DNA of 46,803 nt. Origin: Candidatus Zambryskiibacteriota bacterium (lineage in GTDB: Bacteria > Patescibacteriota > Minisyncoccia > Phycocordibacterales > DATDWN01). Shown in pieces: positions 1-6,870 of the stretch. Location of the stretch: positions 1 through 46,803 of the forward strand of contig JAHFOB010000007.1 of NCBI GenBank assembly GCA_023267045.1. The letters run 5' to 3'. The notes under the pieces are model-generated. The model was not told the DNA's origin. It made no database searches and saw only the letters and a program-made list of their open reading frames with translations. A program made the position numbers and the translations under genes. Position 1 is the first letter of the stretch. Every line of letters starts with the position of its first letter.

Positions 1-45
1 CCGAGTTTTTTTGAGAAAATGGCCATATACGGTAGAATAGCATAA

Positions 46-789
46 ATGAAAAGTAGCGCAAAAAAATATTACATCCTATTAACTGGACTTGTTTTTATTT
101 TTATTTTCGCTCTTGTTATGTACTCACTCGGCTATAGAATAAAAAGTGATTTTACTTTAGGCAAAATAGGATATTTGGACGTAACTCTGTCATTACCTAA
201 CACTTCTATTTTTATTGATCAATCAAAAAAGATTGTGACCGGAAAAGAAAATGAAGCTCTTAAAGTAGCTCTGTCTCCAAATAACCATTCTATTATTATT
301 TCTCACGAAAGTTATTTTCCCTGGAAAAAAGATTTTGAGATGCCAAGCGCTGGCACAGTTATACTCTCTCCGATGTTCGTTTCTCAAAATCCTTCTGGAG
401 AAATTATTGCAGAAAACGATCCAGAGTACCGAAAAATTAAAAATATCATAAGTTCTGATAAATTACCGACGAAAGATTCTCCGCGTCTGTCGGAAGATAA
501 AATAGTTTCTGTTTGGGTAGAAGAAGGAGCTATTTTGGCCAAAACTGGAGAGGATGTCCAAACTGTTATAACACCAGACACTACAATACGAAATCTTTAT
601 TTCTACAAAAATAGATCTGACACTTTAATTTTTTCTACAGAAAACAGCATATTTGCCATAGAAATAGATAAAAACGGTGGACAAAACTTTATGCCAATAT
701 ACAAAGGTCAAGAACCAGTATTTGTCGGATCAAATCCTAACTTTATATATGTTTTTGACGGAGGACCTTTGATGCAAGTTAATATATAA
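46..789 (+). CDS. Membrane-anchored hypothetical protein (PEGA-like fold possible)
   Basis: The 247-residue product has one hydrophobic segment at about residues 8-28, preceded by lysines, so it is probably anchored with its C-terminal part outside the cytoplasm. The rest is beta-rich and polar with no motif I recognise. The stretch after the anchor (IDQSKKIVTGKENEALKVAL, then a segment ending in FPWKKDF) resembles the PEGA-type surface domains common in Parcubacteria, but this is a weak resemblance. A TAGAAT box lies seven bases before the ATG, so the transcript would have almost no leader. The gene is 22 bases upstream of the PriA-like gene, which has its own promoter. The ORF is certain; the function is unknown. 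Confidence 0.7.
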   Translation: MKSSAKKYYILLTGLVFIFIFALVMYSLGYRIKSDFTLGKIGYLDVTLSLPNTSIFIDQSKKIVTGKENEALKVALSPNNHSIIISHESYFPWKKDFEMPSAGTVILSPMFVSQNPSGEIIAENDPEYRKIKNIISSDKLPTKDSPRLSEDKIVSVWVEEGAILAKTGEDVQTVITPDTTIRNLYFYKNRSDTLIFSTENSIFAIEIDKNGGQNFMPIYKGQEPVFVGSNPNFIYVFDGGPLMQVNI

Positions 790-796
790 AACTTTC

Positions 797-805
797 TGCT
801 ATAAT
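797..805 (+). promoter_or_regulatory. Extended -10 promoter, leaderless start for the PriA-like gene
   Basis: TGCTATAAT is a perfect extended -10 element followed by exactly six bases and then the ATG at 812. Transcription would start at or next to the start codon. No Shine-Dalgarno sequence is present. Confidence 0.7.
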
Positions 806-811
806 GCCTCT

Positions 812-2710
812 ATGCGCATCGTTACGGTTATTCCCATAAGCCGAGGCATCTCCAAAGATACTCTGACCTATTTCACCACAAAAGATGCAAACCTCGGATC
901 GATTGTTTCAATACCACTCCGCAAAAAAATAGTCTACGGATTAGTTGTTGGTAACAGAGAAGTCAAAGAAATAAAGTCAGAACTGAAATCTCTATCATAT
1001 AGTATAAGAAAAATAGAAAGAGTTGAGACAAAAGTTTTTTTATCAGACGCGTTTGTCAAAGCTGTCCAGAAAATCGCTGACTATCACGCTTCTAGTGTCG
1101 GAGCAGTGCTTTCGGTTTTGATACCAAAAGCTGTTTTAGAAAATAGTTCAGAATTGCCTGTACAAGAAAAAAACCCTCTTTCTGGAGTCTTTAATGAAAC
1201 TCTACTTTTACAATCGAGCGATGAAGAAAGATACGCTAATTATAAAAGTCTGATACGTGAAGAATTTGCCAAAAATCGTAGTGTATTTTTCTGTCTACCA
1301 ACAATAGAAGATTTGCTGAATATAAAATCAAATATTGAAAAAGGTATAGAAAAATACACTTTTGTTTTACATGGGGGTTTAGCAAAAAAAGAAATCATCG
1401 GTCTGTGGCAAAAAATAATGTCAGAAAATCATCCTGTAGTTATTGTTGCAACTGGATCTTTTCTATCTTTACCTAGGAGCGACATAGGAACGATTATTTT
1501 GGAAAAAGAAAGTTCTCGTTCATATAAAATGCAGACTAGACCTTATATAGATATTAGATCGGCCGTCCAAATTTTGGCAAAAGAATCAAATATTAGATTA
1601 GTTTTAGGCGATACATTACTGCGAGTTGAAACACTATGGCAAGAAAAAAATGGAAAATATGCCGAACTATCACCTCTTAAGTTTAGATTTTTGGGAACAG
1701 GCAATACTGAAATAATAGACACAAAATCTCCTTTGGATATGAAAACGAAAGAGTTTATGGTTTTGAGTACTAAAGTTAAAAACTTAATAATAAATGCTGT
1801 AGAAAATAACGAACAAACTTTTTTGTTCTGTGGAAGAAAAGGCCTCTACCCTATCACTGTTTGTAGTGACTGCGGCACGACAGTTGTCTGCAAAAACTGT
1901 AACGCTCCTGTAGTTTTATATAGTAAAAAATCAACACATCAAAATAAAAAACTTTTTGTTTGCAATCACTGTGGTGAAAGACGAGATGCTGAAGAGCTTT
2001 GTGTAAAATGTGGCGGTTGGAGACTGAACACTATAGGAATAGGCGTAGATAAAGTAGTAGAAGAAGTTCAGAAACTTTTACCAAAAGCTAAAATAATTGT
2101 GATGGATAAAGATCATATAAAAACTCACAAAATGGCAGTCAAAACCCGAGATATGTTTTATGGAAATCCGGGAAACATAATGATCGGTACAGAAATGGCA
2201 CTACTATACCTAAACCAAAAAATAGAAAACTCGGTAGTCGTTTCTATTGATTCATATTTTTCTGTGCCAGATTTTCAAATAAATGAAAAAATATTTCACA
2301 TACTTTTATCAATGAGAACTGTTTCAGAAAAAAACTTTTTTGTTCAAACAAGGCAAAATGATACAAAAATTTTCGATAACGCACTGCGTGGCAATCTTGC
2401 GGACTTTTATCGTGATGAAATAGAAGACAGAAAATCCATAGGTTATCCGCCTTTTGTGACATACATAAAAATAACTTTAGAAGGAGAAAAATTAAGGGTC
2501 AAAAAAGAAATGGAAAAAGTTTTAGAACAAGTTAAACCTTATGAATTGAAAATATTTGAGGCTTGGAATCCGGGAAGCAATAAAAAATTCTTAATCCATG
2601 GACTTATCACTCTAGAAGCTGGTAAATGGCCTGATATGGCTCTTTTAGAAAGACTTCGGGCCCTTCCGCCACAGTGCAGTGTTAAGATAGACCCACTGAC
2701 ACTTTTATGA
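812..2710 (+). CDS. priA: PriA-like primosomal protein with degenerate helicase motifs
   Basis: PriA is normally a superfamily 2 helicase that reloads the replisome at stalled forks. This 632-residue protein keeps the family layout: an N-terminal 3'-DNA-binding-like domain, an eight-cysteine zinc-binding insertion (residues about 351-400, CxxC pairs) and the C-terminal region ending in YPPF. The ATPase signatures are lost. No GxGKT loop is present near residue 135. The DEEH box region reads LEKESSRSYK. The GSATPS motif reads GDTLLR, and the QVAGRAGR arginine-finger motif is LSMRTVSEK. It is therefore probably a structural or loading factor rather than an active helicase. The start is set by the promoter six bases upstream. 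Family assignment is firm; loss of helicase activity is inference from the missing residues. Confidence 0.85.
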   Translation: MRIVTVIPISRGISKDTLTYFTTKDANLGSIVSIPLRKKIVYGLVVGNREVKEIKSELKSLSYSIRKIERVETKVFLSDAFVKAVQKIADYHASSVGAVLSVLIPKAVLENSSELPVQEKNPLSGVFNETLLLQSSDEERYANYKSLIREEFAKNRSVFFCLPTIEDLLNIKSNIEKGIEKYTFVLHGGLAKKEIIGLWQKIMSENHPVVIVATGSFLSLPRSDIGTIILEKESSRSYKMQTRPYIDIRSAVQILAKESNIRLVLGDTLLRVETLWQEKNGKYAELSPLKFRFLGTGNTEIIDTKSPLDMKTKEFMVLSTKVKNLIINAVENNEQTFLFCGRKGLYPITVCSDCGTTVVCKNCNAPVVLYSKKSTHQNKKLFVCNHCGERRDAEELCVKCGGWRLNTIGIGVDKVVEEVQKLLPKAKIIVMDKDHIKTHKMAVKTRDMFYGNPGNIMIGTEMALLYLNQKIENSVVVSIDSYFSVPDFQINEKIFHILLSMRTVSEKNFFVQTRQNDTKIFDNALRGNLADFYRDEIEDRKSIGYPPFVTYIKITLEGEKLRVKKEMEKVLEQVKPYELKIFEAWNPGSNKKFLIHGLITLEAGKWPDMALLERLRALPPQCSVKIDPLTLL

Positions 2711-2726
2711 TACTTTAGAGACAATT

Positions 2727-3290
2727 ATGCCAAAGAAAATACTACAGAAAGAGGCTCTCGTTTTGCGTAAAATCTGCCATGCTGTACCAGTCGAGGAGAT
2801 AAACTCTCCAGAGCTACATAAGATACTAAAAGAAATGAAAGAAGCTCTAGATTCACAAGATGATGGCGTTGCTATTGCTGCACCACAAATCGGCTATGCT
2901 AAAAGAATATTTGTCGTATCAAAAAGAGTTGAAAATATTGTAAAAGGGCCAAAAAAAGATCCAGAAGGAAAAGAAGATGTTGAGACTGAGAAAGATATTG
3001 TTTTTATAAACCCAGTTTTGAAAAAAGTTTCAAAAGAAAAGAAAACTGTAGAAGAGGGATGTCTGTCTGTTCGATATTTGTATGGAAAAGTCAGTCGTAG
3101 TAGCAAAGCTACCGTCGAGGCGTATGACGAGCATGGCAAAAAATTTACACGAGGTGGAACTGGGCTTTTGGCACAAATTTTCCAACACGAAATGGACCAC
3201 TTGGACGGCATACTTTTTATTGACAAGGCTAAATACGTAGAAGAAATTTTGCCAGAGAATCTAAGCAAACACAAAAATGAGCAAAAATAA
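2727..3290 (+). CDS. def: Peptide deformylase
   Basis: This enzyme removes the formyl group from the N-terminal methionine of new proteins. All three family motifs are present in the 187-residue product: GVAIAAPQIG (residues 47-56, motif 1), EEGCLS with metal-binding Cys112, and QHEMDH with His154, Glu155 and His158. A charged, lysine- and glutamate-rich insertion lies between motifs 1 and 2 (about residues 70-110), longer than in the E. coli enzyme. The gene follows the PriA-like gene by 16 bases and overlaps fmt by 14 bases, so formylation and deformylation enzymes are made together, as in many bacteria. Confidence 0.95.
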   Translation: MPKKILQKEALVLRKICHAVPVEEINSPELHKILKEMKEALDSQDDGVAIAAPQIGYAKRIFVVSKRVENIVKGPKKDPEGKEDVETEKDIVFINPVLKKVSKEKKTVEEGCLSVRYLYGKVSRSSKATVEAYDEHGKKFTRGGTGLLAQIFQHEMDHLDGILFIDKAKYVEEILPENLSKHKNEQK

Positions 3291-4155
3291 CCCAGTTTGG
3301 GCATTTTTTGGAACTGAAGGAATTTCAATTATAGTTCTTGATGAACTTAAAGCTCGAGGTTTTATTCCCCGACTGATTGTTACAGTGGAAGACAAACCGA
3401 AAGGCCGAAATCTAGAAATGTCTTCGCCAGAAGTGAAAACATGGGCAGAAAATGAAGATGTTGATTTTATTCAACTAAAAAGTTTGAAAGATAAGGAAAG
3501 TGAAGAGATTATTAGATCATCTGCTCCAGAAGGTTTTGATTTGTTTGTCGTCGCCTCATATGGCAAAATGATCCCGCAAAATATTTTAGATATTCCTAAA
3601 CACAAAACTCTAAACGTTCATCCGTCGCTTCTACCAAAACTACGAGGACCATCTCCTATCCAGAGCGCGATTCTAGAGGAAAACGAAACTGGTGTAACTA
3701 TAATGCAGGTTGATGCAGAGATGGATCATGGACCGGTAATTTCGCAAAAAAAACTAGAAATAGAATGGCCTCCATATGCAGAACAGTTAGAAAATACCTT
3801 AGGAAAACTAGGTGGTGAAATGCTGGCCGAAATAATCCCATCTTGGATAAGCGGAAAAGTTAAGGAAACTCCACAAAATGAAAATCTGGCAACATTTTGT
3901 AAAAAAATAGAAAAATCTGATGGAGAAATAAAACTGGAAGACAAAGCTGAAAAAAATCTTAGAAAAATCAGAGCCTACAGTGTTTGGCCCGGTGCATACT
4001 TTTTCTATGATGATGGAAAATCAAAAACTAGAATTATAATAAAAAAGGCTCACGTAAGTGGAGGTAAACTTGTTTTAGATAGAATACTTCCAGAAGGTAG
4101 AAAAGAAATGGACTGGCAGAGCTTTCTAAATGGAAAAAATAAACCTAACTTGTAA
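3277..4155 (+). CDS. fmt: Methionyl-tRNA formyltransferase
   Basis: It transfers a formyl group from 10-formyl-tetrahydrofolate to initiator Met-tRNA. The 292-residue product has the formyltransferase N-domain with the catalytic region HPSLLPKLRGPSPI (Asn-His-Asp-type active site, here NVHPSLL) and the GVTIMQVDAEMDHGP segment, followed by a C-terminal OB-like domain that binds tRNA. The length is slightly below the usual 310 or so. The ATG lies inside the end of def (14-base overlap), consistent with translational coupling. Its 3' end overlaps the convergent 58-codon ORF by 11 bases. Confidence 0.95.
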   Translation: MSKNNPVWAFFGTEGISIIVLDELKARGFIPRLIVTVEDKPKGRNLEMSSPEVKTWAENEDVDFIQLKSLKDKESEEIIRSSAPEGFDLFVVASYGKMIPQNILDIPKHKTLNVHPSLLPKLRGPSPIQSAILEENETGVTIMQVDAEMDHGPVISQKKLEIEWPPYAEQLENTLGKLGGEMLAEIIPSWISGKVKETPQNENLATFCKKIEKSDGEIKLEDKAEKNLRKIRAYSVWPGAYFFYDDGKSKTRIIIKKAHVSGGKLVLDRILPEGRKEMDWQSFLNGKNKPNL

Positions 4156-4321
4156 CAATATCTGGGTATTTTAGAACTGAAGTTATGCTTTGACCTGTTT
4201 CTGTTGCTATCTGTAATACATGAAGTAGAAAAATTATTACAAAAATACAACTAAAAACAAAAGTTACTAACCCTCGCCTAGCTATCTGTCGAAAACTACC
4301 AATTGGTATCTTATCTATCAT
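4145..4321 (-). CDS. Small single-pass membrane protein, coupled to hpf
   Basis: This 58-codon ORF starts at an ATG that overlaps the stop of the hibernation factor gene as ATGA (4318-4321), the classic arrangement for translational re-initiation. The product begins with a basic stretch (FRQIARRG), has one strongly hydrophobic segment of about 20 residues (residues 18-37) and ends in a short polar tail. It overlaps the end of fmt by 11 bases on the other strand. I recognise no family. The exact overlap and the clean membrane profile argue that it is translated; no homologue was available to compare. Confidence 0.55.
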   Translation of the reverse strand: MIDKIPIGSFRQIARRGLVTFVFSCIFVIIFLLHVLQIATETGQSITSVLKYPDIVTS

Positions 4322-4698
4322 CTTTTTCTTCTTATATTACCCAAACTTTTTATTAAATCTTTTATTCGCGTTGCTCCTTTTCGGAAAAGTGTGTGGTATT
4401 TATTTTTCTTAGAAACTATAGTTCTCTCGGCTTCATCACGAACCACGTCTATAGCAGTATATAAATCCACTTCCTCGGCAACAGCATAAATCTGCTTGTT
4501 TCCTACTGTAACAATATTAACTTCCGCTCTAAATATTTCTCCAGACTTGTGATGTTTCGTCGTTCGACCTATTTCAACTTCACACAAAATATTTTCCTTA
4601 TTACCAAAAAACTTTTCGAGTGATGATATTTTCCTTGTAACATATTCGTCTATAGCTGGAGTAATGTCAAAATTTATAGATCGTAGTTTGATGTTCAT
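4318..4698 (-). CDS. hpf: Ribosome hibernation promoting factor / RaiA family
   Basis: The 126-residue product matches the short HPF/YfiA family throughout: a beta-alpha-beta-beta-beta-alpha core beginning NIKLRSINFDITPAIDEYV, the segment HKSGEIFRAEVNI, and the helix VDLYTAIDVVRDEAERTI. These proteins bind the 30S decoding centre and shut down ribosomes in slow growth. The basic tail (IRRKR) runs into the stop. It lacks the long-form C-terminal dimerisation domain. The start codon is buried in the 3' arm of a long stem-loop (4697-4803), and no Shine-Dalgarno sequence stands directly before it, so translation may be controlled by RNA structure. Confidence 0.93.
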   Translation of the reverse strand: MNIKLRSINFDITPAIDEYVTRKISSLEKFFGNKENILCEVEIGRTTKHHKSGEIFRAEVNIVTVGNKQIYAVAEEVDLYTAIDVVRDEAERTIVSKKNKYHTLFRKGATRIKDLIKSLGNIRRKR

Positions 4699-4803
4699 CC
4701 CGTTAGAAATAGGAGATCTTATATTTAATAATAACTCCTGATATTAATGATTAAAGTTAACCTGACCGTGGTAACACTGAATCTCCGATATTTCTAACGG
4801 GAT
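4697..4803 (-). promoter_or_regulatory. Inverted-repeat leader of hpf sequestering the start codon
   Basis: On the minus strand the leader has a 5' arm ATCCCGTTAGAAAT (4790-4803) and a perfectly complementary 3' arm (4697-4710) that ends in the AT of the hpf start codon. The stem extends inward (AAATA/TATTT, then GGAGAT/ATCTCC after a two-base bulge). The loop is about 60-79 bases and holds an AGGAG sequence. A closely similar element precedes rpoD (28847-28950), with a compensating base-pair change. It may be a cis-regulatory RNA or a miniature inverted-repeat element. Confidence 0.6.
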
Positions 4804-4807
4804 TCAT
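4757..4807 (-). CDS. Possible leader peptide ahead of hpf
   Basis: A 16-codon ORF (MNPVR...) opens with an ATG placed exactly six bases after an extended -10 box and ends inside the loop of the hpf leader stem. Translation through the 5' arm would open the stem. The rpoD leader has a matching 17-codon ORF beginning MNPVRSF. The shared start could simply follow from the shared stem sequence, so coding is unproven. Confidence 0.3.
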   Translation of the reverse strand: MNPVRNIGDSVLPRSG

Positions 4808-4813
4808 GAGCTA

Positions 4814-4822
4814 ATTATATCA
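4814..4822 (-). promoter_or_regulatory. Extended -10 promoter for the hpf transcript
   Basis: On the minus strand TGATATAAT is followed by six bases and the ATG of the possible leader peptide. The mRNA would therefore begin with the 5' arm of the leader stem. Confidence 0.6.
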
Positions 4823-4879
4823 CCCGCTAACTTAAAACTCCAAATAAATTGCATTCCTTCGTATTTTTGATATTATCTC

Positions 4880-4962
4880 TAAATGTGTTGAAGTAAATCA
4901 CTTTAACACAAACATTCCGGTGTAGTGAGAAGTGATGTTTTCACTTCGCAAGATTCGTGGCA
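4880..4962. other. Two hairpins upstream of tRNA-Asn
   Basis: The gap between hpf and the tRNA holds GTGTTgAAGT paired with ACTTtAACAC around a five-base loop, then GAAGTGA paired with TTCACTTC. Neither has a run of T directly after it. The words TGAGAAG and CTTCGCAAGA around the second hairpin recur near 27455-27477. Function unknown; no ORF of note is here. Confidence 0.35.
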
Positions 4963-4991
4963 TCGACTGTTAATTAAATAAATTGTTGAAC

Positions 4992-5063
4992 TCCGCGGTA
5001 GCTCAATGGTAGAGCAATCGACTGTTAATCGATTGGTTGCAGGTTCGATCCCTGCCCGCGGAG
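4992..5063 (+). tRNA. tRNA-Asn (anticodon GTT)
   Basis: The 72-base sequence folds as a full cloverleaf. The acceptor stem is TCCGCGG/CCGCGGA, the D arm is GCTC/GAGC, the anticodon stem is ATCGA/TCGAT around the loop CTGTTAA (anticodon GTT), and the T arm is GCAGG-TTCGATC-CCTGC. The discriminator base is G and the 3' CCA is not encoded, so it must be added by an enzyme. A 13-base copy of the anticodon arm (ATCGACTGTTAAT) lies just upstream at about 4963-4975. Confidence 0.96.
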
Positions 5064-5077
5064 CTGAGCAATTTATT

Positions 5078-5329
5078 TCACCTATGCACACACCCGGCCC
5101 AGCAACACGGCCGGCGTTTGCCTTTGATAAGTTCCTCTATCACTCTCTTAATATGATCCTTCCTTGTCTCTATTTTCTTAACAGAGATAACCCAACAAAT
5201 CCACTCATTGCGAGCAAGTGGAGTAATATCTTGCCATGCATCGAGTGCGTCTTTCGAAGAAGCCAGCTTATCTCGCAAATCTGTTGGCAACGTATGCACC
5301 ACACCACCAGGAATTTCTTTTTTGAACAT
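5078..5329 (-). CDS. YdeI/OmpD-associated (bacteriocin-protection-like) domain protein
   Basis: The 83-residue product contains the C-terminal signature of the YdeI/OmpD-associated family: a central TPLARNEWICWV segment followed by KKIETRKDHIKRVIEEL and a lysine-rich end. Family members are often named for bacteriocin protection, but their biochemistry is poorly known. The frame is open further upstream, but I choose the ATG at 5329 because an extended -10 (TGGTATAAT) sits six bases before it and homology begins there. It lies between tRNA-Asn and the ThiF gene on the opposite strand and looks unrelated to the cluster that follows. Confidence 0.75.
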   Translation of the reverse strand: MFKKEIPGGVVHTLPTDLRDKLASSKDALDAWQDITPLARNEWICWVISVKKIETRKDHIKRVIEELIKGKRRPCCWAGCVHR

Positions 5330-5335
5330 GGGATA

Positions 5336-5344
5336 ATTATACCA
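5336..5344 (-). promoter_or_regulatory. Extended -10 promoter, leaderless start of the YdeI-like gene
   Basis: On the minus strand TGGTATAAT is followed by TATCCC and then the ATG at 5329. It decides the start codon within a longer open frame. Confidence 0.65.
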
Positions 5345-5419
5345 AATACCGTGGATTATGAAGTCTTTTATTTTACTTCTGTTAATGATAAAATAAAATA
5401 AATAACAAAATAAAAAGCC

Positions 5420-6286
5420 ATGGATAACACAAACGATCAGTTTTATAGTGAAGCATTCAAACGAAATCGAGGACTGATAAGTGACGAGGATCAAGCTAAA
5501 TTAAGAAAAGCTCGTGTTGCGATTGCGGGGCTTGGAGCTGCTGGTGGAGTCAGCCTAACAACTCTCTTAAGATTGGGCGTTGAAAAATTTAATATCGCAG
5601 ACAATGATGTGTTTGATACGGTCAATCACAATCGTCAGGCCGGAGCCTTTGTCTCAACCAAAGGTCAGCCGAAAGTAGAGGTCATGGCAAAAATCGCACA
5701 AGATATAAATCCAAATGTAGATATCCGCAAATTTGATAAAGGTATTAGCCCAGAAAATATTGATGAGTTTTTGAAAGATGTAACAGTTGTAATGGACGGC
5801 ATGGACTTTTTTAACATGGACGCACGACTTTTGCTCTATCGTAAAGCTCGTGAACACAAAATCCCTGTTGTCGGATCAGCACCGATTGGTTTTGGATCAG
5901 CACTCCACACATTTACGCCAGACGGGATGAGTTTTGAAGAATATTGCGATATCAGAGAGAGTCAATCACTTGAAGAAAAACTACTTCGATTTGGAATTGG
6001 TCTTGGACCGTCCCTACTTCAGAGAAGTTACTACCCAATGAAAGTAGTCAATTTTAAAGATAAAGCTGCTCCATCATCGATTCTATCTATATCACTGGTT
6101 GGAAATCTAAACGGTACTCAAGCCTTTAAAGTAATAACAGGTAAAAAATATTTTAGCGCGCCTCATTCAATGCATTTTGATCCATACGTTGGAGAACTTC
6201 GAAAAGTTTATATTAAAAGAGGAAATAAAAGTCTGATGCAAAGACTAAAAATCTGGTACATAAAAAAGAAACTAAAGATTGCTTAA
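5420..6286 (+). CDS. ThiF/E1-like adenylating enzyme
   Basis: The 288-residue protein has a Rossmann-type nucleotide-binding motif GLGAAG (residues 37-42), an acidic residue at the end of the second strand (D61), the conserved NRQ (71-73) and a lysine at 85. This is the ATP-binding core of ThiF, MoeB and E1 enzymes, which adenylate a carboxylate. The CxxC zinc pairs of MoeB/ThiF are missing and no obvious catalytic cysteine loop is seen, so it is not a simple housekeeping MoeB or ThiF. Its stop overlaps the start of the phosphopantetheinyl transferase as TAATG, so the two are coupled. It heads the accessory acyl-carrier cluster; its substrate is unknown. ThiF-like and nitroreductase-like domains are known partners, for example in mycobacterial MoeY-type proteins and in azole-forming RiPP enzymes. 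Confidence 0.85.
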   Translation: MDNTNDQFYSEAFKRNRGLISDEDQAKLRKARVAIAGLGAAGGVSLTTLLRLGVEKFNIADNDVFDTVNHNRQAGAFVSTKGQPKVEVMAKIAQDINPNVDIRKFDKGISPENIDEFLKDVTVVMDGMDFFNMDARLLLYRKAREHKIPVVGSAPIGFGSALHTFTPDGMSFEEYCDIRESQSLEEKLLRFGIGLGPSLLQRSYYPMKVVNFKDKAAPSSILSISLVGNLNGTQAFKVITGKKYFSAPHSMHFDPYVGELRKVYIKRGNKSLMQRLKIWYIKKKLKIA

Positions 6287-6870
6287 TGAAAATTATTCTT
6301 GTAGGAAAAGAGGATAAATCTTTTTATGGAAAACAAGCGGCAAAAGAAGCAATCCAAGAGTTTTTTAGAGAAAACGAACAGTTAGAATTAGCTTTAGATG
6401 AAATTGAGATAACAAAAGAGTCTTCTGGCCGACCTACTTTTGTATTGAAAAATCATCCTGAAATTGACACCAGTGCATTTTGTCTTTCAATTTCCCACAC
6501 AGATCAATTTGTTGTAGTAGAAATAATAAAGGGTGGGTTGGTGGGTGTTGATATTGAAACTATTCGGAAATTCCCTATCCCCGTGTATGAAAATTTCCTG
6601 ACACCGTCCGAAAAAAAGTGGATTGAATCAATGCCTGAAAACGATAGAGATACGTACACAACTCTCGTATGGTCATTTAAAGAATCCTATCTTAAAGCTC
6701 TTGGGGTTGGACTACGAGTCCACCCATCAAAAGTAGAACTGAAACATCTAGAAAATGGAAATTTTAAATTACAAACAGAAAAAGAAAATGTAGGAATAAA
6801 TCTGTGGTACAAAATAGATAAAGAAAACAATGTAGTTATTACCAAAGTAACACTAGATTATTTGAGGTGA
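6286..6870 (+). CDS. 4'-phosphopantetheinyl transferase (Sfp/AcpS superfamily)
   Basis: The enzyme moves the phosphopantetheine arm of coenzyme A onto a serine of a carrier protein. The 194-residue product has both superfamily motifs: GVDIE with Asp89 and Glu91, and WSFKESYLKALG with Lys132, Glu133 and Lys137. The substrate-binding segment SISHTD is also present. The length is between AcpS (about 125) and Sfp (about 225). The likely client is the acyl carrier protein at 8820, about 2 kb away. The start overlaps the ThiF stop by one base; the 3' end overlaps the convergent nitroreductase gene by 18 bases. Confidence 0.92.
   Translation: MKIILVGKEDKSFYGKQAAKEAIQEFFRENEQLELALDEIEITKESSGRPTFVLKNHPEIDTSAFCLSISHTDQFVVVEIIKGGLVGVDIETIRKFPIPVYENFLTPSEKKWIESMPENDRDTYTTLVWSFKESYLKALGVGLRVHPSKVELKHLENGNFKLQTEKENVGINLWYKIDKENNVVITKVTLDYLR

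Noticed and set aside
2894-3328. 144-codon frame antisense to def
   Set aside because: Shadow of the conserved def and fmt genes; no RBS or domain.
5006-5401. 131-codon plus-strand frame starting in tRNA-Asn
   Set aside because: It begins inside the tRNA and lies antisense to the YdeI-like gene; the product shows no domain.
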